Positions 24,611 to 33,848 of a DNA stretch of 37,573 nt are shown in pieces (position 1 is the stretch's first letter; each line of letters opens with the position of its first letter). The notes under the pieces are model-generated. The model did not search any database. It saw only the letters and a list, made by a program, of their open reading frames with translations, and had not been told where the DNA came from. The position numbers and the translations under genes are program-made. This stretch comes from Alphaproteobacteria bacterium (GTDB lineage: Bacteria > Pseudomonadota > Alphaproteobacteria > Bin95), in assembly GCA_026710105.1 (NCBI GenBank), contig JAPORR010000087.1, forward strand, positions 1 to 37,573, in the 5' to 3' direction.

Positions 24611-25883
24611 CCGGCAAAGCAGTCCCTCCGAAACGATCCTCGCCTCGCTGCCCCGGCGGCGGCGGGCGGAGGCGCGCTTCCGGATTTATGGCATCGCCGC
24701 CATCGGCATCGCGCTTGCCTTTCTGATCCTGCTGATCAGCGCGATCGGGACCCAAGGAATCGGTGCTATCTCGCAGACGGAGATCGCCCTTGATGTGACA
24801 CTCGACGAAAGCGTCCTCGGCCTCTCCGACGCCCGAGACCGGGAAACCCTATCTAAGGCGAACTACCGTGCCGTTATCCGTGCAGCGCTCGGAGATGTAT
24901 TCCCGGAGGCGGTGAGCGCGCGCCGTGACCGGCGTGCGCTGATGAAGCTGGTGAGCGTCGGCGCAGGCTTTGAGCTGCGCAATCTGGTGCTCGAAGACCC
25001 CGGCCTCGTCGGAGGGACCATGCGCGTCTGGGTGCCGGCGGACGACGAGGTCGACATGCTGATGAAAGGCGCCACCGCCCGAGACTCAGGTCGTTTCAGC
25101 GACAAGCAACTGGGTTGGCTCGATCAATTGGAGGAAGAAGGACGCATCCGCAGCGCCTTCAACTGGCGTTTCTTCACTAGCGGTGACAGCCGGGAGCCGG
25201 AGCTTGCTGGCATACTCGGCGCAATTGCAGGCTCCTTCTTCGCGTTGATAACCTGTCTCGTGCTGAGCTTCCCGCTAGGCGTGATGACGGCCATCTATCT
25301 GGAAGAATTTGCGCCGCGCAACCGCTGGACCGATCTCATCGAGATTAATATCAACAATCTCGCGGCGGTACCTTCCATCGTCTTCGGCCTGCTGGGGCTT
25401 GCAATCTTTCTCGGCTTCATGGGGCTTACACGCTCGGCGCCGCTGGTCGGTGGCATGGTGCTCGCGCTGATGACGCTGCCGACCGTCATCATCGCCACCC
25501 GGGCCTCGTTGCGTGCCGTGCCACCCTCGATCCGGGAGGCGGCCATCGGCCTTGGCGCGAGCCGGATGCAGGCGATGCTGCACCATACGCTCCCGCTCGC
25601 TATGCCGGGCATCATGACGGGCACGATCATCGGCATGGCGCAGGCGCTGGGTGAATCCGCGCCGCTCATCATGATCGGTATGGTCGCCTTCATCGTCGAC
25701 ATGCCCCAGGGTCTTCTGGATCCTGCCTCGGCCCTGCCGGTGCAGATCTATATCTGGGCCGACAGCCCGGAACGCGCTTTCGCTGAGAAGACTGCGGCAG
25801 CGATTATCGTCCTGCTGGCTTTTCTGATTATCATGAACCTTACGGCTGTCATCCTGCGCCGGCGTTTCGAGCGTCGCTGGTAG
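24603..25883 (+). CDS. pstA: Phosphate ABC transporter permease PstA
   Basis: A 426-residue permease, longer than the roughly 300 residues of enterobacterial PstA. After a first membrane helix (about 37-57) comes a soluble region of about 140 residues that should be periplasmic; this extra domain (DUF3333-type) is usual in alphaproteobacterial PstA. The core permease follows with [26 protein letters not shown] and the loop [20 protein letters not shown] for PstB contact. It overlaps pstC by 8 bases, so the pair is co-translated in a fixed ratio. Confidence 0.95.
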   Translation: MIDRQSSPSETILASLPRRRRAEARFRIYGIAAIGIALAFLILLISAIGTQGIGAISQTEIALDVTLDESVLGLSDARDRETLSKANYRAVIRAALGDVFPEAVSARRDRRALMKLVSVGAGFELRNLVLEDPGLVGGTMRVWVPADDEVDMLMKGATARDSGRFSDKQLGWLDQLEEEGRIRSAFNWRFFTSGDSREPELAGILGAIAGSFFALITCLVLSFPLGVMTAIYLEEFAPRNRWTDLIEININNLAAVPSIVFGLLGLAIFLGFMGLTRSAPLVGGMVLALMTLPTVIIATRASLRAVPPSIREAAIGLGASRMQAMLHHTLPLAMPGIMTGTIIGMAQALGESAPLIMIGMVAFIVDMPQGLLDPASALPVQIYIWADSPERAFAEKTAAAIIVLLAFLIIMNLTAVILRRRFERRW

Positions 25884-25920
25884 GAGAGGCCCCTTTGTTA
25901 AGAGTTCCCCGAGCAATGCC

Positions 25921-26676
25921 ATGACCAAACTGACGGCGCGCAATGTCAATGTCTTCTACGGTGACGCACATGCGCTGAAACAGGTCAATCTGGATATCCG
26001 CCAGAATGAGGTGACGGCGCTGATTGGCCCCTCGGGCTGCGGCAAATCCACTTTCCTGCGCTGCCTGAACCGGATGAACGACCTGATCGAGGCCTGCCGG
26101 GTGGAGGGCAATATCTGCCTAGATGGCGAGGACATCTATGACCCGGCAGTAGATCTCGTCTATCTGCGGGCGCGTATCGGCATGGTGTTCCAGAAACCCA
26201 ACCCGTTCCCGAAGTCGGTCTATGACAATGTCGCCTACGGGCCTAAAATCCACGGTCTGGCAAGCTCGCGCGCCGAGATGGATGATATCGTCACTTCGAG
26301 CCTGGAGCGCGCCGGGTTGTTCGAGGAGGTGAAGGATCGCCTCGGTGCGCCCGCGACTGGTCTCTCCGGCGGGCAGCAGCAGCGCTTGTGCATCGCGCGC
26401 GCGATTGCCGTGTGCCCGGAGATCATCCTGATGGACGAGCCCTGCTCAGCGCTTGACCCGATCGCTACGGCGCGCATCGAGGCGTTGATCGACGAACTCA
26501 AGCAGAATTTCACCATCGTGATTGTCACTCATTCCATGCAGCAGGCGGCGCGCGTCTCGCAGCGCACCGCTTTCTTTCATCTGGGCGATCTGGTCGAGGT
26601 CGGCGACACCGACACGGTGTTCACCAAGCCTGTCGACCCGCGCACAGAGTCCTATATCTCCGGCCATATCGGCTGA
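25921..26676 (+). CDS. pstB: Phosphate ABC transporter ATP-binding protein PstB
   Basis: A 251-residue ABC ATPase with Walker [10 protein letters not shown] (36-44), the Q-loop [10 protein letters not shown] with the PstB-typical PNPFP, signature LSGGQQQR, Walker [14 protein letters not shown] (the Cys after EP is characteristic of PstB) and H-loop VTHSMQQA. It drives phosphate import and takes part in PhoR signalling with PhoU. The start at 25921 lies 37 bases after pstA. Length and features are normal for the family. Confidence 0.97.
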   Translation: MTKLTARNVNVFYGDAHALKQVNLDIRQNEVTALIGPSGCGKSTFLRCLNRMNDLIEACRVEGNICLDGEDIYDPAVDLVYLRARIGMVFQKPNPFPKSVYDNVAYGPKIHGLASSRAEMDDIVTSSLERAGLFEEVKDRLGAPATGLSGGQQQRLCIARAIAVCPEIILMDEPCSALDPIATARIEALIDELKQNFTIVIVTHSMQQAARVSQRTAFFHLGDLVEVGDTDTVFTKPVDPRTESYISGHIG

Positions 26677-26696
26677 TGGAGGGCAGGAGGCGTTCC

Positions 26697-27419
26697 ATGA
26701 TGAATGACCGAGCCGAGCATATTTCAAAAGCCTTCGACGAGGAGTTACGCCTTCTAAACAACCGGCTTGCCGAAATGGGCGGCATGGCCGAGGCGCAGCT
26801 CGCTGGCGCAGTGGAGGCGCTCTGCCGCAGCAATGCCGAGCTTGCCGAGCGGGTCGTCGTGCGCGACAAGGAGATTGATGCGCTTGACCTCGAAATCGAT
26901 ATGTTCAGCGTCCGCCTAGTCGCGCTGCGCCAGCCTGTGGCAGCGGATTTGAGGACGATTTTCGCTGCTATCAAGATTTCCTCTGATCTGGAGCGCATCG
27001 GCGACTTGGCCAAGAACATCGCTGGGCGCACGCTTGCGATCAGCCGCTTCCCGCCGCTTCCGACCACAGTCTCAATCGCTTCTATGGCGACCGTTGTGCA
27101 GTCGATGATAAAACAGGTTCTGGATGCTTGGACGGCGCGCGATACGCAGAGCGCGGCGGATGTCTGCGCCCGTGATGTGGAAGTAGACCAGCATTATGCC
27201 AGCCTGTTCCGCGAATTGCTGACCTACATGATGGAGGATCCGCGCAATATCGGGCCCTGCACGCATCTGCTTTTCGTAGCAAAGAATCTGGAGCGCGTCG
27301 GCGACCATACTACCAATATTGCCGAGCAGATCGGCTACGTTGTGCTAGGCACAAGGCCGCCGGATCGCCAGACCCACGATCCGACCAACGCTCTCGTCCC
27401 GGAGGCCGACAGCCAATGA
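26697..27419 (+). CDS. phoU: Phosphate signalling protein PhoU
   Basis: A 240-residue all-helical protein with two PhoU repeats (about 20-110 and 125-215). Each carries a metal-binding E/DxxxD-type helix; DLERIGDLAKNIA and LERVGDHTTNIAEQ are the matching segments. PhoU couples the Pst transporter to the sensor kinase and keeps the Pho regulon off in phosphate-rich cells. The ATG at 26697 is preceded by CAGGAGG; the frame is open to 26676 but the extra residues are not conserved. The last four bases overlap phoB (ATGA), so the regulator is translated with PhoU. Confidence 0.95.
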   Translation: MMNDRAEHISKAFDEELRLLNNRLAEMGGMAEAQLAGAVEALCRSNAELAERVVVRDKEIDALDLEIDMFSVRLVALRQPVAADLRTIFAAIKISSDLERIGDLAKNIAGRTLAISRFPPLPTTVSIASMATVVQSMIKQVLDAWTARDTQSAADVCARDVEVDQHYASLFRELLTYMMEDPRNIGPCTHLLFVAKNLERVGDHTTNIAEQIGYVVLGTRPPDRQTHDPTNALVPEADSQ

Positions 27420-28114
27420 TCGCAGACCAACCCCATGTCCTCGTCGTCGAGGACGAAATGCCCATTGTCGAGCTGCTTCGTTATAATCTGGAGAAGTCTG
27501 GTTATTCGGTTTCGGTAGCCACCGACGGTGAGCAAGCTTTGGAGCAGGTAGCCGAAGGGCCGCCGGACGCCGTGCTATTGGACTGGATGCTGCCCCGCAA
27601 ATCCGGCATTGAGGTTTGCCGGCAATTGCGCGCCAAGCCGGATACGCGGATGCTACCGATCATCCTGCTGACGGCCCGGGGCGAGGAGGCGGACCGGGTA
27701 CGTGGTCTTGAAACCGGCGCTGACGACTATATCGTCAAGCCCTTCTCGCCCAGGGAGCTCGAGGCCCGCCTCAAGGCGGTGCTGCGCCGCTCGCAGTCGG
27801 TGCTGGTGGAGGAAAGGCTGGAATATTGCGGCATCGTCATAGACCTTGTCCGCCATCGCGTGTCCCGCAACGGGCGCGGCGTGCATCTCGGCCCTAAGGA
27901 ATACCGGCTGCTGCGGACCTTCATGGAGCGGCCGACGCGGGTGCTGACCCGCTCGCAGCTGCTCGACTCCGTCTGGGGTCTAGATGTGTATGTCGAGGAA
28001 CGGACAGTCGATGTCCATATCCGCCGCCTGCGTAAGGCGCTGAATGGTGTCGGCGAGCCGGACGCGATACGCACCGTGCGCTCGGGCGGCTATGCACTCG
28101 ACCTCGACAATTAG
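27416..28114 (+). CDS. phoB: Phosphate regulon response regulator PhoB
   Basis: A 232-residue OmpR/PhoB-type regulator. The receiver domain has the acidic pair Glu12-Asp13, the phosphorylated Asp56 in LLDWMLP, Thr86 and Lys108 in IVKPFS. The C-terminal winged-helix domain (about 135-230) contains LGPKEYRLLRTFMERP and the recognition region VYVEERTVDVHIRRLRKAL. Once phosphorylated it binds Pho boxes, such as the one at 22440, and activates phosphate scavenging genes. No phoR kinase gene is present in the window; in many alphaproteobacteria it lies next to pstS. It is the last gene of the operon. Confidence 0.96.
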   Translation: MIADQPHVLVVEDEMPIVELLRYNLEKSGYSVSVATDGEQALEQVAEGPPDAVLLDWMLPRKSGIEVCRQLRAKPDTRMLPIILLTARGEEADRVRGLETGADDYIVKPFSPRELEARLKAVLRRSQSVLVEERLEYCGIVIDLVRHRVSRNGRGVHLGPKEYRLLRTFMERPTRVLTRSQLLDSVWGLDVYVEERTVDVHIRRLRKALNGVGEPDAIRTVRSGGYALDLDN

Positions 28115-28281
28115 TCGAAGCGTCTTCCCGAAGTACGAATCACCGCTTCCACAAGCCAGTGCCTTGCTTTATCAAGACCTGAAATCCGGGCCGCTCGGGT
28201 ATGAGGCCGTTCTCCGGTGTTCGGGGCGCCAAAGCGTGGCCGGGATGGAAACGACAATCTAACCGGGAGGAACCACGGATC

Positions 28282-29376
28282 ATGGATCGCCGCTCATTTC
28301 TCAAAACTGGTGCGGCCGCCGCGGCTGGCGGAGCCGCCGCCGCGCTCGCTGCACCCGCTGTCGCGCAGGGAAGCAAGAATCTGGTCATTGTTTCGACTTG
28401 GCCGCGCGACTTTCCTGGCCTCGGCGTCTCAGCCCAGCGGCTGGCCGCAAGGATTGGGCAGTTGTCGCAGGGCACGCTGAATGTCGAATATTTCGCCGCC
28501 GGCGAACGTGTCGGCGCGTTCGATGTCTTCGATGAAGTCGCTTCCGGCAACAGTCAGGCCTATATTGCGGCCGACTATTATTGGGTCGGCAAGCATCCGG
28601 GCTTTGCATATTTCACCGCGGTGCCGTTCGGTATGACGACCGTCGAGTGGAACGCTTGGATCAAGTTCAAGGGCGGCCAAGCGCTTTGGGATAAGATATC
28701 CGGCGATTTCGGGCTAAAGGCGCTGATGTGTGGCGCAACCGGTACGCAGGCCGGCGGTTGGTTCAACAAGGAAATCGAGTCGGCCGACGACTTGAAAGGC
28801 TTGAAGATGCGCATCCCCGGCCTCGGCGGCTCGGTGATGTCGAAGCTCGGTGTGTCCACCGTCTCCCTGCCGGGCGGCCAGATCTACGAAAATCTGGTGT
28901 CTGGCGCCATCGACGCGACCGAATGGGTAGGCCCCTATAACGACTACTTCATGAAGTTCTACGAGGCAGCCAAATACTATTACACCGGCGGCATGCACGA
29001 GCCTAGCGCTGCTCTGGCCTTTGGCATGAACGCCTCCTGGTGGGGTTCGCTTTCCGACTGGGAAAAGGCCATCATCGAGGCGGCCTGCATGGAAGAGCAT
29101 GCGGCGCAGTTCGAGGAGACGATGGCCAAGAACGGCGAGTATATGGCCAAGCTGGAGAATGATCATGGCGTCCAGATTCGCGCCTTCAACGACGATGTCT
29201 GGGATGCATTCGGTGAGGCTGCGGCGGAGGTTTACGCCGATACGCGCGCCCATTCCGCGCTCGCGACGGAAATCGACGACGCCTTCCAGGTCGCGCTGCG
29301 TGAGATCGGCGGCATGATGGCGAAGTTCGAGACCACTTTCGTCAATCAACGCAACCGTGTGCTCGGGTTGGCCTGA
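28282..29376 (+). CDS. dctP: TRAP transporter substrate-binding protein DctP (TakP-like)
   Basis: A 364-residue DctP-family extracytoplasmic binding protein. It carries a twin-arginine signal peptide (MDRRSFLKTG, then an Ala-rich hydrophobic core ending APAVAQ), so it may be exported folded. The central domain has the carboxylate-binding Arg in LKMRIPGLGG and the motif ATEWVGPYNDYF, which resembles TakP, the 2-oxoacid binding protein. The ligand is therefore likely a 2-oxo acid or another monocarboxylate; this is inferred from resemblance. The ATG at 28282 has GGGAGGAACC upstream. It heads a P-Q-M operon and is followed by a strong terminator-like hairpin that should favour its production over the membrane parts. 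Confidence 0.92.
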   Translation: MDRRSFLKTGAAAAAGGAAAALAAPAVAQGSKNLVIVSTWPRDFPGLGVSAQRLAARIGQLSQGTLNVEYFAAGERVGAFDVFDEVASGNSQAYIAADYYWVGKHPGFAYFTAVPFGMTTVEWNAWIKFKGGQALWDKISGDFGLKALMCGATGTQAGGWFNKEIESADDLKGLKMRIPGLGGSVMSKLGVSTVSLPGGQIYENLVSGAIDATEWVGPYNDYFMKFYEAAKYYYTGGMHEPSAALAFGMNASWWGSLSDWEKAIIEAACMEEHAAQFEETMAKNGEYMAKLENDHGVQIRAFNDDVWDAFGEAAAEVYADTRAHSALATEIDDAFQVALREIGGMMAKFETTFVNQRNRVLGLA

Positions 29377-29402
29377 GCAGACGCTGAGATCGCATCGGGA
29401 AG

Positions 29403-29429
29403 GGGCGGGGCATTGATCCCGCCCTTTTT
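29403..29429 (+). terminator. Rho-independent terminator/attenuator between dctP and dctQ
   Basis: A 7-bp perfect GC stem (GGGCGGG at 29403-29409 with CCCGCCC at 29418-29424) is followed by five T residues. It lies 27 bases after the dctP stop and 30 bases before dctQ. It should end most transcripts after the binding-protein gene while letting some read on into the permease genes. Confidence 0.82.
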
Positions 29430-29458
29430 CGCAACGGGCGCATCAGGCTAGGCGACGC

Positions 29459-30454
29459 ATGATCGACCGGAACGACAAGAGCGCCATTCTGCAATGCAGT
29501 GAACCCGCGCCCGCCGCGCGGATGTTTGGCTGGAGCATGGTGGCGGCGCTGGCCGCCTTTCTGGCGAATAATGTGCTGACGGTCGCCTTCGGCCTGCCGG
29601 GTCCGGCCGCCGTGCTGACCGGCGGGGGTGGTCTTGCATGGCTCCAGGCCGCTCTCTGTGCCGTCGGAGTCTCTGTGGCCGTGTTCTATGTGCTGCGCAC
29701 GCCTCGGCGGGCCCTCCGCCGGGATGCGGATCGTCTCCACCGCTTCAACATGTATCTGGTTCGGGCCTGTTTCTGGACCGTACTGCTAGTTGGTATCGCG
29801 GATGCAGCTATCGCCCTGGCCCGCGTCGAAGGCTTTTTCGCTGGCCTGCTAAACGAAGAGACAGTCCGCGAACTCGGGCGGTCGCGCTGGGTCGGCTGGC
29901 ATGTCCATATTCCGCTGGCGGTCGTCGGTGCCATTGTCGCCCTCTTCTCTCGCGCGCCGGGTTTCGACTGGCTGGCGCTGCTAATCGTAGTGGCCGAGCT
30001 CGCCATTGTTATTACCCGCTTCGTGTTCTCCTATGAGCAGGCGCTGATGGGTGACCTGGTGCGCTACTGGTATGCGGCGCTGTTTCTGTTCGCCTCCGCC
30101 TATACGCTGTTCGATGAAGGCCATGTCAGGGTCGATGTGCTGTATTCCGGTTTCGGCCGAACCGTGCGCGGCTATGTCAATGCTTTCGGCGCCATCCTGC
30201 TCGGTATGACGACCTGCTGGGTCATCATCGCCATCGGCTTCGACGGCAGACAGTCGATCATCAACAGCCCCGTCGCCAATTTCGAGATCACACAGACCGG
30301 CGGCGTCGGCATGTTTGTCAAATATCACATGGCGTTGTTTCTGGCGGTTTTCGCCATCACCATGCTAATCCAGTTTGTCAGCTATTATTTTGAGGCTGTC
30401 GCCGACTACCGCGACGACCCCGGCCACCGCGATCATGAACCCGCAGCGCATTGA
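29459..30454 (+). CDS. dctQ: TRAP transporter small permease DctQ (extended form)
   Basis: A 331-residue membrane protein, about twice the usual DctQ length (roughly 170). The C-terminal half is a standard four-helix DctQ domain with FLFASAYTLFDEGHVRVDVLYS. The N-terminal half adds further helices (around 25-80, 105-130, 150-180), as seen in the long DctQ of TakQ type. It joins DctM to form the sodium-driven importer. No strong Shine-Dalgarno sequence is seen before the ATG at 29459, which lies 30 bases after the attenuator. The last codons are 11 bases from the dctM GTG. Confidence 0.88.
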   Translation: MIDRNDKSAILQCSEPAPAARMFGWSMVAALAAFLANNVLTVAFGLPGPAAVLTGGGGLAWLQAALCAVGVSVAVFYVLRTPRRALRRDADRLHRFNMYLVRACFWTVLLVGIADAAIALARVEGFFAGLLNEETVRELGRSRWVGWHVHIPLAVVGAIVALFSRAPGFDWLALLIVVAELAIVITRFVFSYEQALMGDLVRYWYAALFLFASAYTLFDEGHVRVDVLYSGFGRTVRGYVNAFGAILLGMTTCWVIIAIGFDGRQSIINSPVANFEITQTGGVGMFVKYHMALFLAVFAITMLIQFVSYYFEAVADYRDDPGHRDHEPAAH

Positions 30455-30465
30455 GGGGCTGAACG

Positions 30466-33117
30466 GTGGAACTCCTGTTTCTGGCATTGCTGGTCCTGAT
30501 CATGGCCGTAGCGTTAGGGTCGGGCTTCCCGGTCGCCTTTGCGCTGCCAGGCTCTGCCATTCTGTCTATCGGGCTCGCCGCCGCTGCCGGTTACCTGTTT
30601 GCGGCAGACACAGATGCGTTCTTCCATTCCGGCGGGCCGTCGCAATGGCTCTCGGCCGGGGTGACGAATCTGAGAGGCGTCTATTGGGAGGTCGAGCGGG
30701 ATACGCTGATCGCCATCCCGCTGTTCATCTTCATGGGCATCATGCTGCAGCGCTCCAGGATTGCCGAGGACCTGCTGGTGACCATGGCGCAGTTATTCGG
30801 TCCCGTACCGGGCGGGCTTGGCATTTCGGTGGTTTTCGTCGGTGCGCTGCTCGCAGCCACGACCGGCATTGTCGGCGCTACGGTGGTGGCTATGGGCCTG
30901 ATCTCGCTGCCGGCCATGCTGCGCAATCGCTACTCGCCCTCGCTCGCAACCGGCACTATCGCCGCCTCTGGCACGCTCGGGCAGATCATTCCGCCGTCGA
31001 TTGTGCTCATCATCCTGGCCGATCAGCTTGCGAGTGCGACTGACCAGGCGAGCACGGCCCGCAAGGTGCTCTACAAGGACAATACTGGCGAACTGACTAT
31101 GCCGTCGGCTTTCGATGTCTCTTCGACCAGCGCGGGTGAGATGTTTTTGGGTGCCTTTATCCCGGGGTTGGTGTTGGTCGGCCTCTATATGGTCTTCATT
31201 CTGGGCGCGGCTCTCTTGCGCCCGACGCTCGCGCCGGCGGTTCCCTATGACGGTGCTCGAGACCGGCACTTCGTCGGTCGTGTACTGCTGACTCTGGTGC
31301 CGCCCTTGACGCTGATTTTCCTCGTGCTGGGTTCGATTATCAGCGGTATCGCCACTGTTAATCAGGCGGGCGCCATTGGCGCTGTTGGCGCTCTGGTCAT
31401 GGCTGGTTACCGGCTTTATGGAGACGGGCGGCTGACCTATGTGCCGGCATTGCTGGCGCTGTCGGCGTTGGCGGTGCTCGGCTATGCGCTCGCCAATTAC
31501 GAGATGAATCTGAAGGCTGCGGACAGTGCTGAGGATTATATCGGTATCCTGATCGGCGTCATCGGTTCGGGCCTCCTTATGGCGTCGTTGTTGTGGAGCG
31601 GTTGGCGGGTCTTCAGGATCGACCGCACGCTGCATGCCGTGATGCTGGAAACGGCCAAGACCACGTCCCTGGTGTTTATCATCCTGCTCGGTGCCGCCAT
31701 GCTGACGGCGGCCTTCCGGGCCTTTGGTGGCGAGGAGCTAGTAAGGGATTTCCTGCAAAGCCTGCCCGGCGGCTTCTGGGCGCAATTCGTGATCGTGATG
31801 GCTGTGATTTTCGTGCTCGGTTTCTTCCTCGATTTCATCGAAATCGCCGTGGTGGTCGTGCCGATCGTCGCCCCGATCCTGTTGATGGACCCTTCCGCCA
31901 ATGTCACCGCCGTCTGGCTCGGCGTGATGATCGGGCTCAATATCCAGACCTCCTTCCTCACGCCTCCTTTTGGCTTCGCGCTCTTCTATCTGCGCGGCGT
32001 TGCTTCGGCCGCGGTGCGCACCGTGCAGATGTACAAGGGTGTGATCGCCTTCATCCTACTGCAATTGCTGGCTCTCGCCATTGTCGGCCTCGCGCCGTCA
32101 CTAGTGAACTATCTGCCGAATCGCCTCTCTCTGCTCGCGGAAACGGCCCCGCCGCCGATCAATCCGCGCCTGCAGGCCTGTATCGAGGACTATGTGTTTG
32201 CCGAATATGAAGTCCGGCGCCCCGAGCTGGACCGAGCTATTGCAGCAGCGCGCGCGCTTGATTCCGGTGTCCTGCCACAGAAGACAGCCCGCCAGCTTGT
32301 GGGCGCGATTGACGGTGCCGCCGACGTCTTCGCGCTTGTCGAGGCAGTGCGTGCCGCAAAGAAAGAGACCACCGCTGCTGCAATTCCCTATGCGCCGTTG
32401 CATCGCGAGGTGCGCGCCCTCCAGCGCGAGATTCGCCGCGACCGCGCCATCCACGCGCGGCTTATCCAGGAAATCGGGCGTACGGAGCGCCGTGGCGGCG
32501 AGATTGATGCCCTGAAAGCCGAGGCCGAACAGCTGGAGCGCGAGGCGGCGGCCCTCGAAACGCGCATTCCCGCCCGTTGGGCGGCTGAGAGCAAGGCGTT
32601 CCAAGCGCTCCGCCAGGCTGAGCTCAAGGCCGAGCAGACTTATCGCCGCTCGGTCGATCAGACTTATGACACGCTGGCCGAGATCATCGAATTGCTGCGC
32701 GGCGCGGAGGCGCTGGCCGCGACCCTGCCGGCGGCGCAAGGGCTTGGCGAGGCGCTTGCAGACCTCGCGCCGAAAGCAGCAAGTGAGCAGGTGCGCGAGG
32801 TGGAGCGTGCTCTCGGTACCGTGGCTAGTGGCCGGGCATTGCGCTCCCAGCTGTCGAAGGTTCGCAAAGCGTTGAGCGCCCGCAAGCCCGATCCTGTCAA
32901 GGCGGAGAGTGAGCTTCAAACAACGCTTCAGCAATTACGGGCCGAGATCCTCTGGCGGCAGGAGGCCGCAACTGCGTTACTGCCGGGGCTGGAACGTTTC
33001 GAGGAGGCGTTGCGCGGCACGGTAGGCCTGCGGCGGCAGCCGCGCCTGCCCAGAGACGTTGCGCTTGAGGTCGCGGCCTGCAGTGCGGAGCATCGGAGCC
33101 TCGCGCTCTATTTCTGA
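30466..33117 (+). CDS. dctM: TRAP transporter large permease DctM with C-terminal coiled-coil extension
   Basis: An 883-residue protein. Residues 1-555 are a DctM permease with about 12 helices; family motifs include FPLFIFMG-like AIPLFIFMGIML (83-94), VGALLAATTGIVGATV (125-140), SGTLGQIIPPS (168-178) and TPPFGFALFYLRG (499-511). A soluble insert at about 195-225 separates two helices. After PSLVNYLPNRLS the chain continues for about 320 soluble residues rich in Ala, Glu, Arg and Gln, with heptad-like stretches (REVRALQREIRRDRAIHA, AEAEQLEREAAALE), so probably a long cytoplasmic coiled coil. Ordinary DctM proteins are 425-650 residues. The GTG start at 30466 is preceded by GAGGGG. The extension is in frame and has normal GC content, so it is a real fusion rather than readthrough. 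Confidence 0.9.
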   Translation: MELLFLALLVLIMAVALGSGFPVAFALPGSAILSIGLAAAAGYLFAADTDAFFHSGGPSQWLSAGVTNLRGVYWEVERDTLIAIPLFIFMGIMLQRSRIAEDLLVTMAQLFGPVPGGLGISVVFVGALLAATTGIVGATVVAMGLISLPAMLRNRYSPSLATGTIAASGTLGQIIPPSIVLIILADQLASATDQASTARKVLYKDNTGELTMPSAFDVSSTSAGEMFLGAFIPGLVLVGLYMVFILGAALLRPTLAPAVPYDGARDRHFVGRVLLTLVPPLTLIFLVLGSIISGIATVNQAGAIGAVGALVMAGYRLYGDGRLTYVPALLALSALAVLGYALANYEMNLKAADSAEDYIGILIGVIGSGLLMASLLWSGWRVFRIDRTLHAVMLETAKTTSLVFIILLGAAMLTAAFRAFGGEELVRDFLQSLPGGFWAQFVIVMAVIFVLGFFLDFIEIAVVVVPIVAPILLMDPSANVTAVWLGVMIGLNIQTSFLTPPFGFALFYLRGVASAAVRTVQMYKGVIAFILLQLLALAIVGLAPSLVNYLPNRLSLLAETAPPPINPRLQACIEDYVFAEYEVRRPELDRAIAAARALDSGVLPQKTARQLVGAIDGAADVFALVEAVRAAKKETTAAAIPYAPLHREVRALQREIRRDRAIHARLIQEIGRTERRGGEIDALKAEAEQLEREAAALETRIPARWAAESKAFQALRQAELKAEQTYRRSVDQTYDTLAEIIELLRGAEALAATLPAAQGLGEALADLAPKAASEQVREVERALGTVASGRALRSQLSKVRKALSARKPDPVKAESELQTTLQQLRAEILWRQEAATALLPGLERFEEALRGTVGLRRQPRLPRDVALEVAACSAEHRSLALYF

Positions 33118-33146
33118 ATTCTCGGTCCGCGAGTGGAGCCCCGCAT

Positions 33147-33848
33147 ATGATAGATGCCTATTACTGGCCGACCCCAAATGGCTGGAAAATCTCCATCGCG
33201 CTGGAGGAAATGGCGCTGGAGTACCGAATCCTGCCGGTAAATATCGGCCGCGGTGACCAGTTCGAGCCAGATTTCCTCAGGATTAGCCCCAATAACCGCA
33301 TGCCTGCTATCGTAGACCATGACCCGCCCGGCAGCGGGGCGCCGGTCTCCGTATTCGAGAGTGGGGCGATCCTGCTCTATCTAGCGGAGAAGACGGGGCG
33401 CTTCATACCAACCGATCTTCGTGGCCGCATCGAAGTGATGGAGTGGCTGATGTGGCAGATGGGCGGTCTTGGGCCCATGCTCGGCCAGTCCGGCCATTTC
33501 CGGTTCTATGCCCCGGAGACGATCCCCTATGCGGTGGAGCGTTACACCAACGAGATGCTGCGGCTTTACGGCGTGCTTGACCGGCGGCTGGAAGGGCGCG
33601 AATTCATCGCCGGCGATTATTCCATTGCTGACATGGCCTGCTGGCCCTGGGTCATCACCTATAAGCGCCAGGAAGTCGATCTCAACAGCTTCCCTAATGT
33701 GAAACGCTGGTACAAAAGCCTCCAACAACGCCCGGCGCTCCGGCGCGGTTACGAGGTTGGGCGCGAATTCGGCAGGCCCACCGGTCAGTGGGATGAGGAA
33801 GCCCGTAAACATCTCTACGCCCATCCCGATCCCGGAGGTACGCGATGA
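33147..33848 (+). CDS. Glutathione S-transferase, Nu-class-like (YfcG/YghU type)
   Basis: A 233-residue cytosolic glutathione transferase. The thioredoxin-like N-terminal domain has TPNGWKISIALEE, the sequence typical of the YfcG/Ure2p-like Nu class, which reduces disulphides using bound glutathione. SPNNRMPAIVD holds the cis-proline and VFESGAILLYLAEK the gamma-glutamyl-binding Glu-Ser. The helical C-terminal domain has GRDYSIAD-like EFIAGDYSIADMACWPW, the folding N-cap motif. It is 29 bases after dctM and overlaps the VOC gene, with which it probably acts in detoxification or in glutathione-linked metabolism. It might also be expressed with the TRAP operon. Confidence 0.92.
   Translation: MIDAYYWPTPNGWKISIALEEMALEYRILPVNIGRGDQFEPDFLRISPNNRMPAIVDHDPPGSGAPVSVFESGAILLYLAEKTGRFIPTDLRGRIEVMEWLMWQMGGLGPMLGQSGHFRFYAPETIPYAVERYTNEMLRLYGVLDRRLEGREFIAGDYSIADMACWPWVITYKRQEVDLNSFPNVKRWYKSLQQRPALRRGYEVGREFGRPTGQWDEEARKHLYAHPDPGGTR

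Noticed and set aside
32101-32934. 277-residue minus-strand frame opposite the DctM tail
   Set aside because: I considered that the tail could really be a gene on the other strand. The plus frame is continuous with DctM, has third-position GC bias and shows heptad patterns, while the minus product looks like a Leu/Arg-rich shadow.
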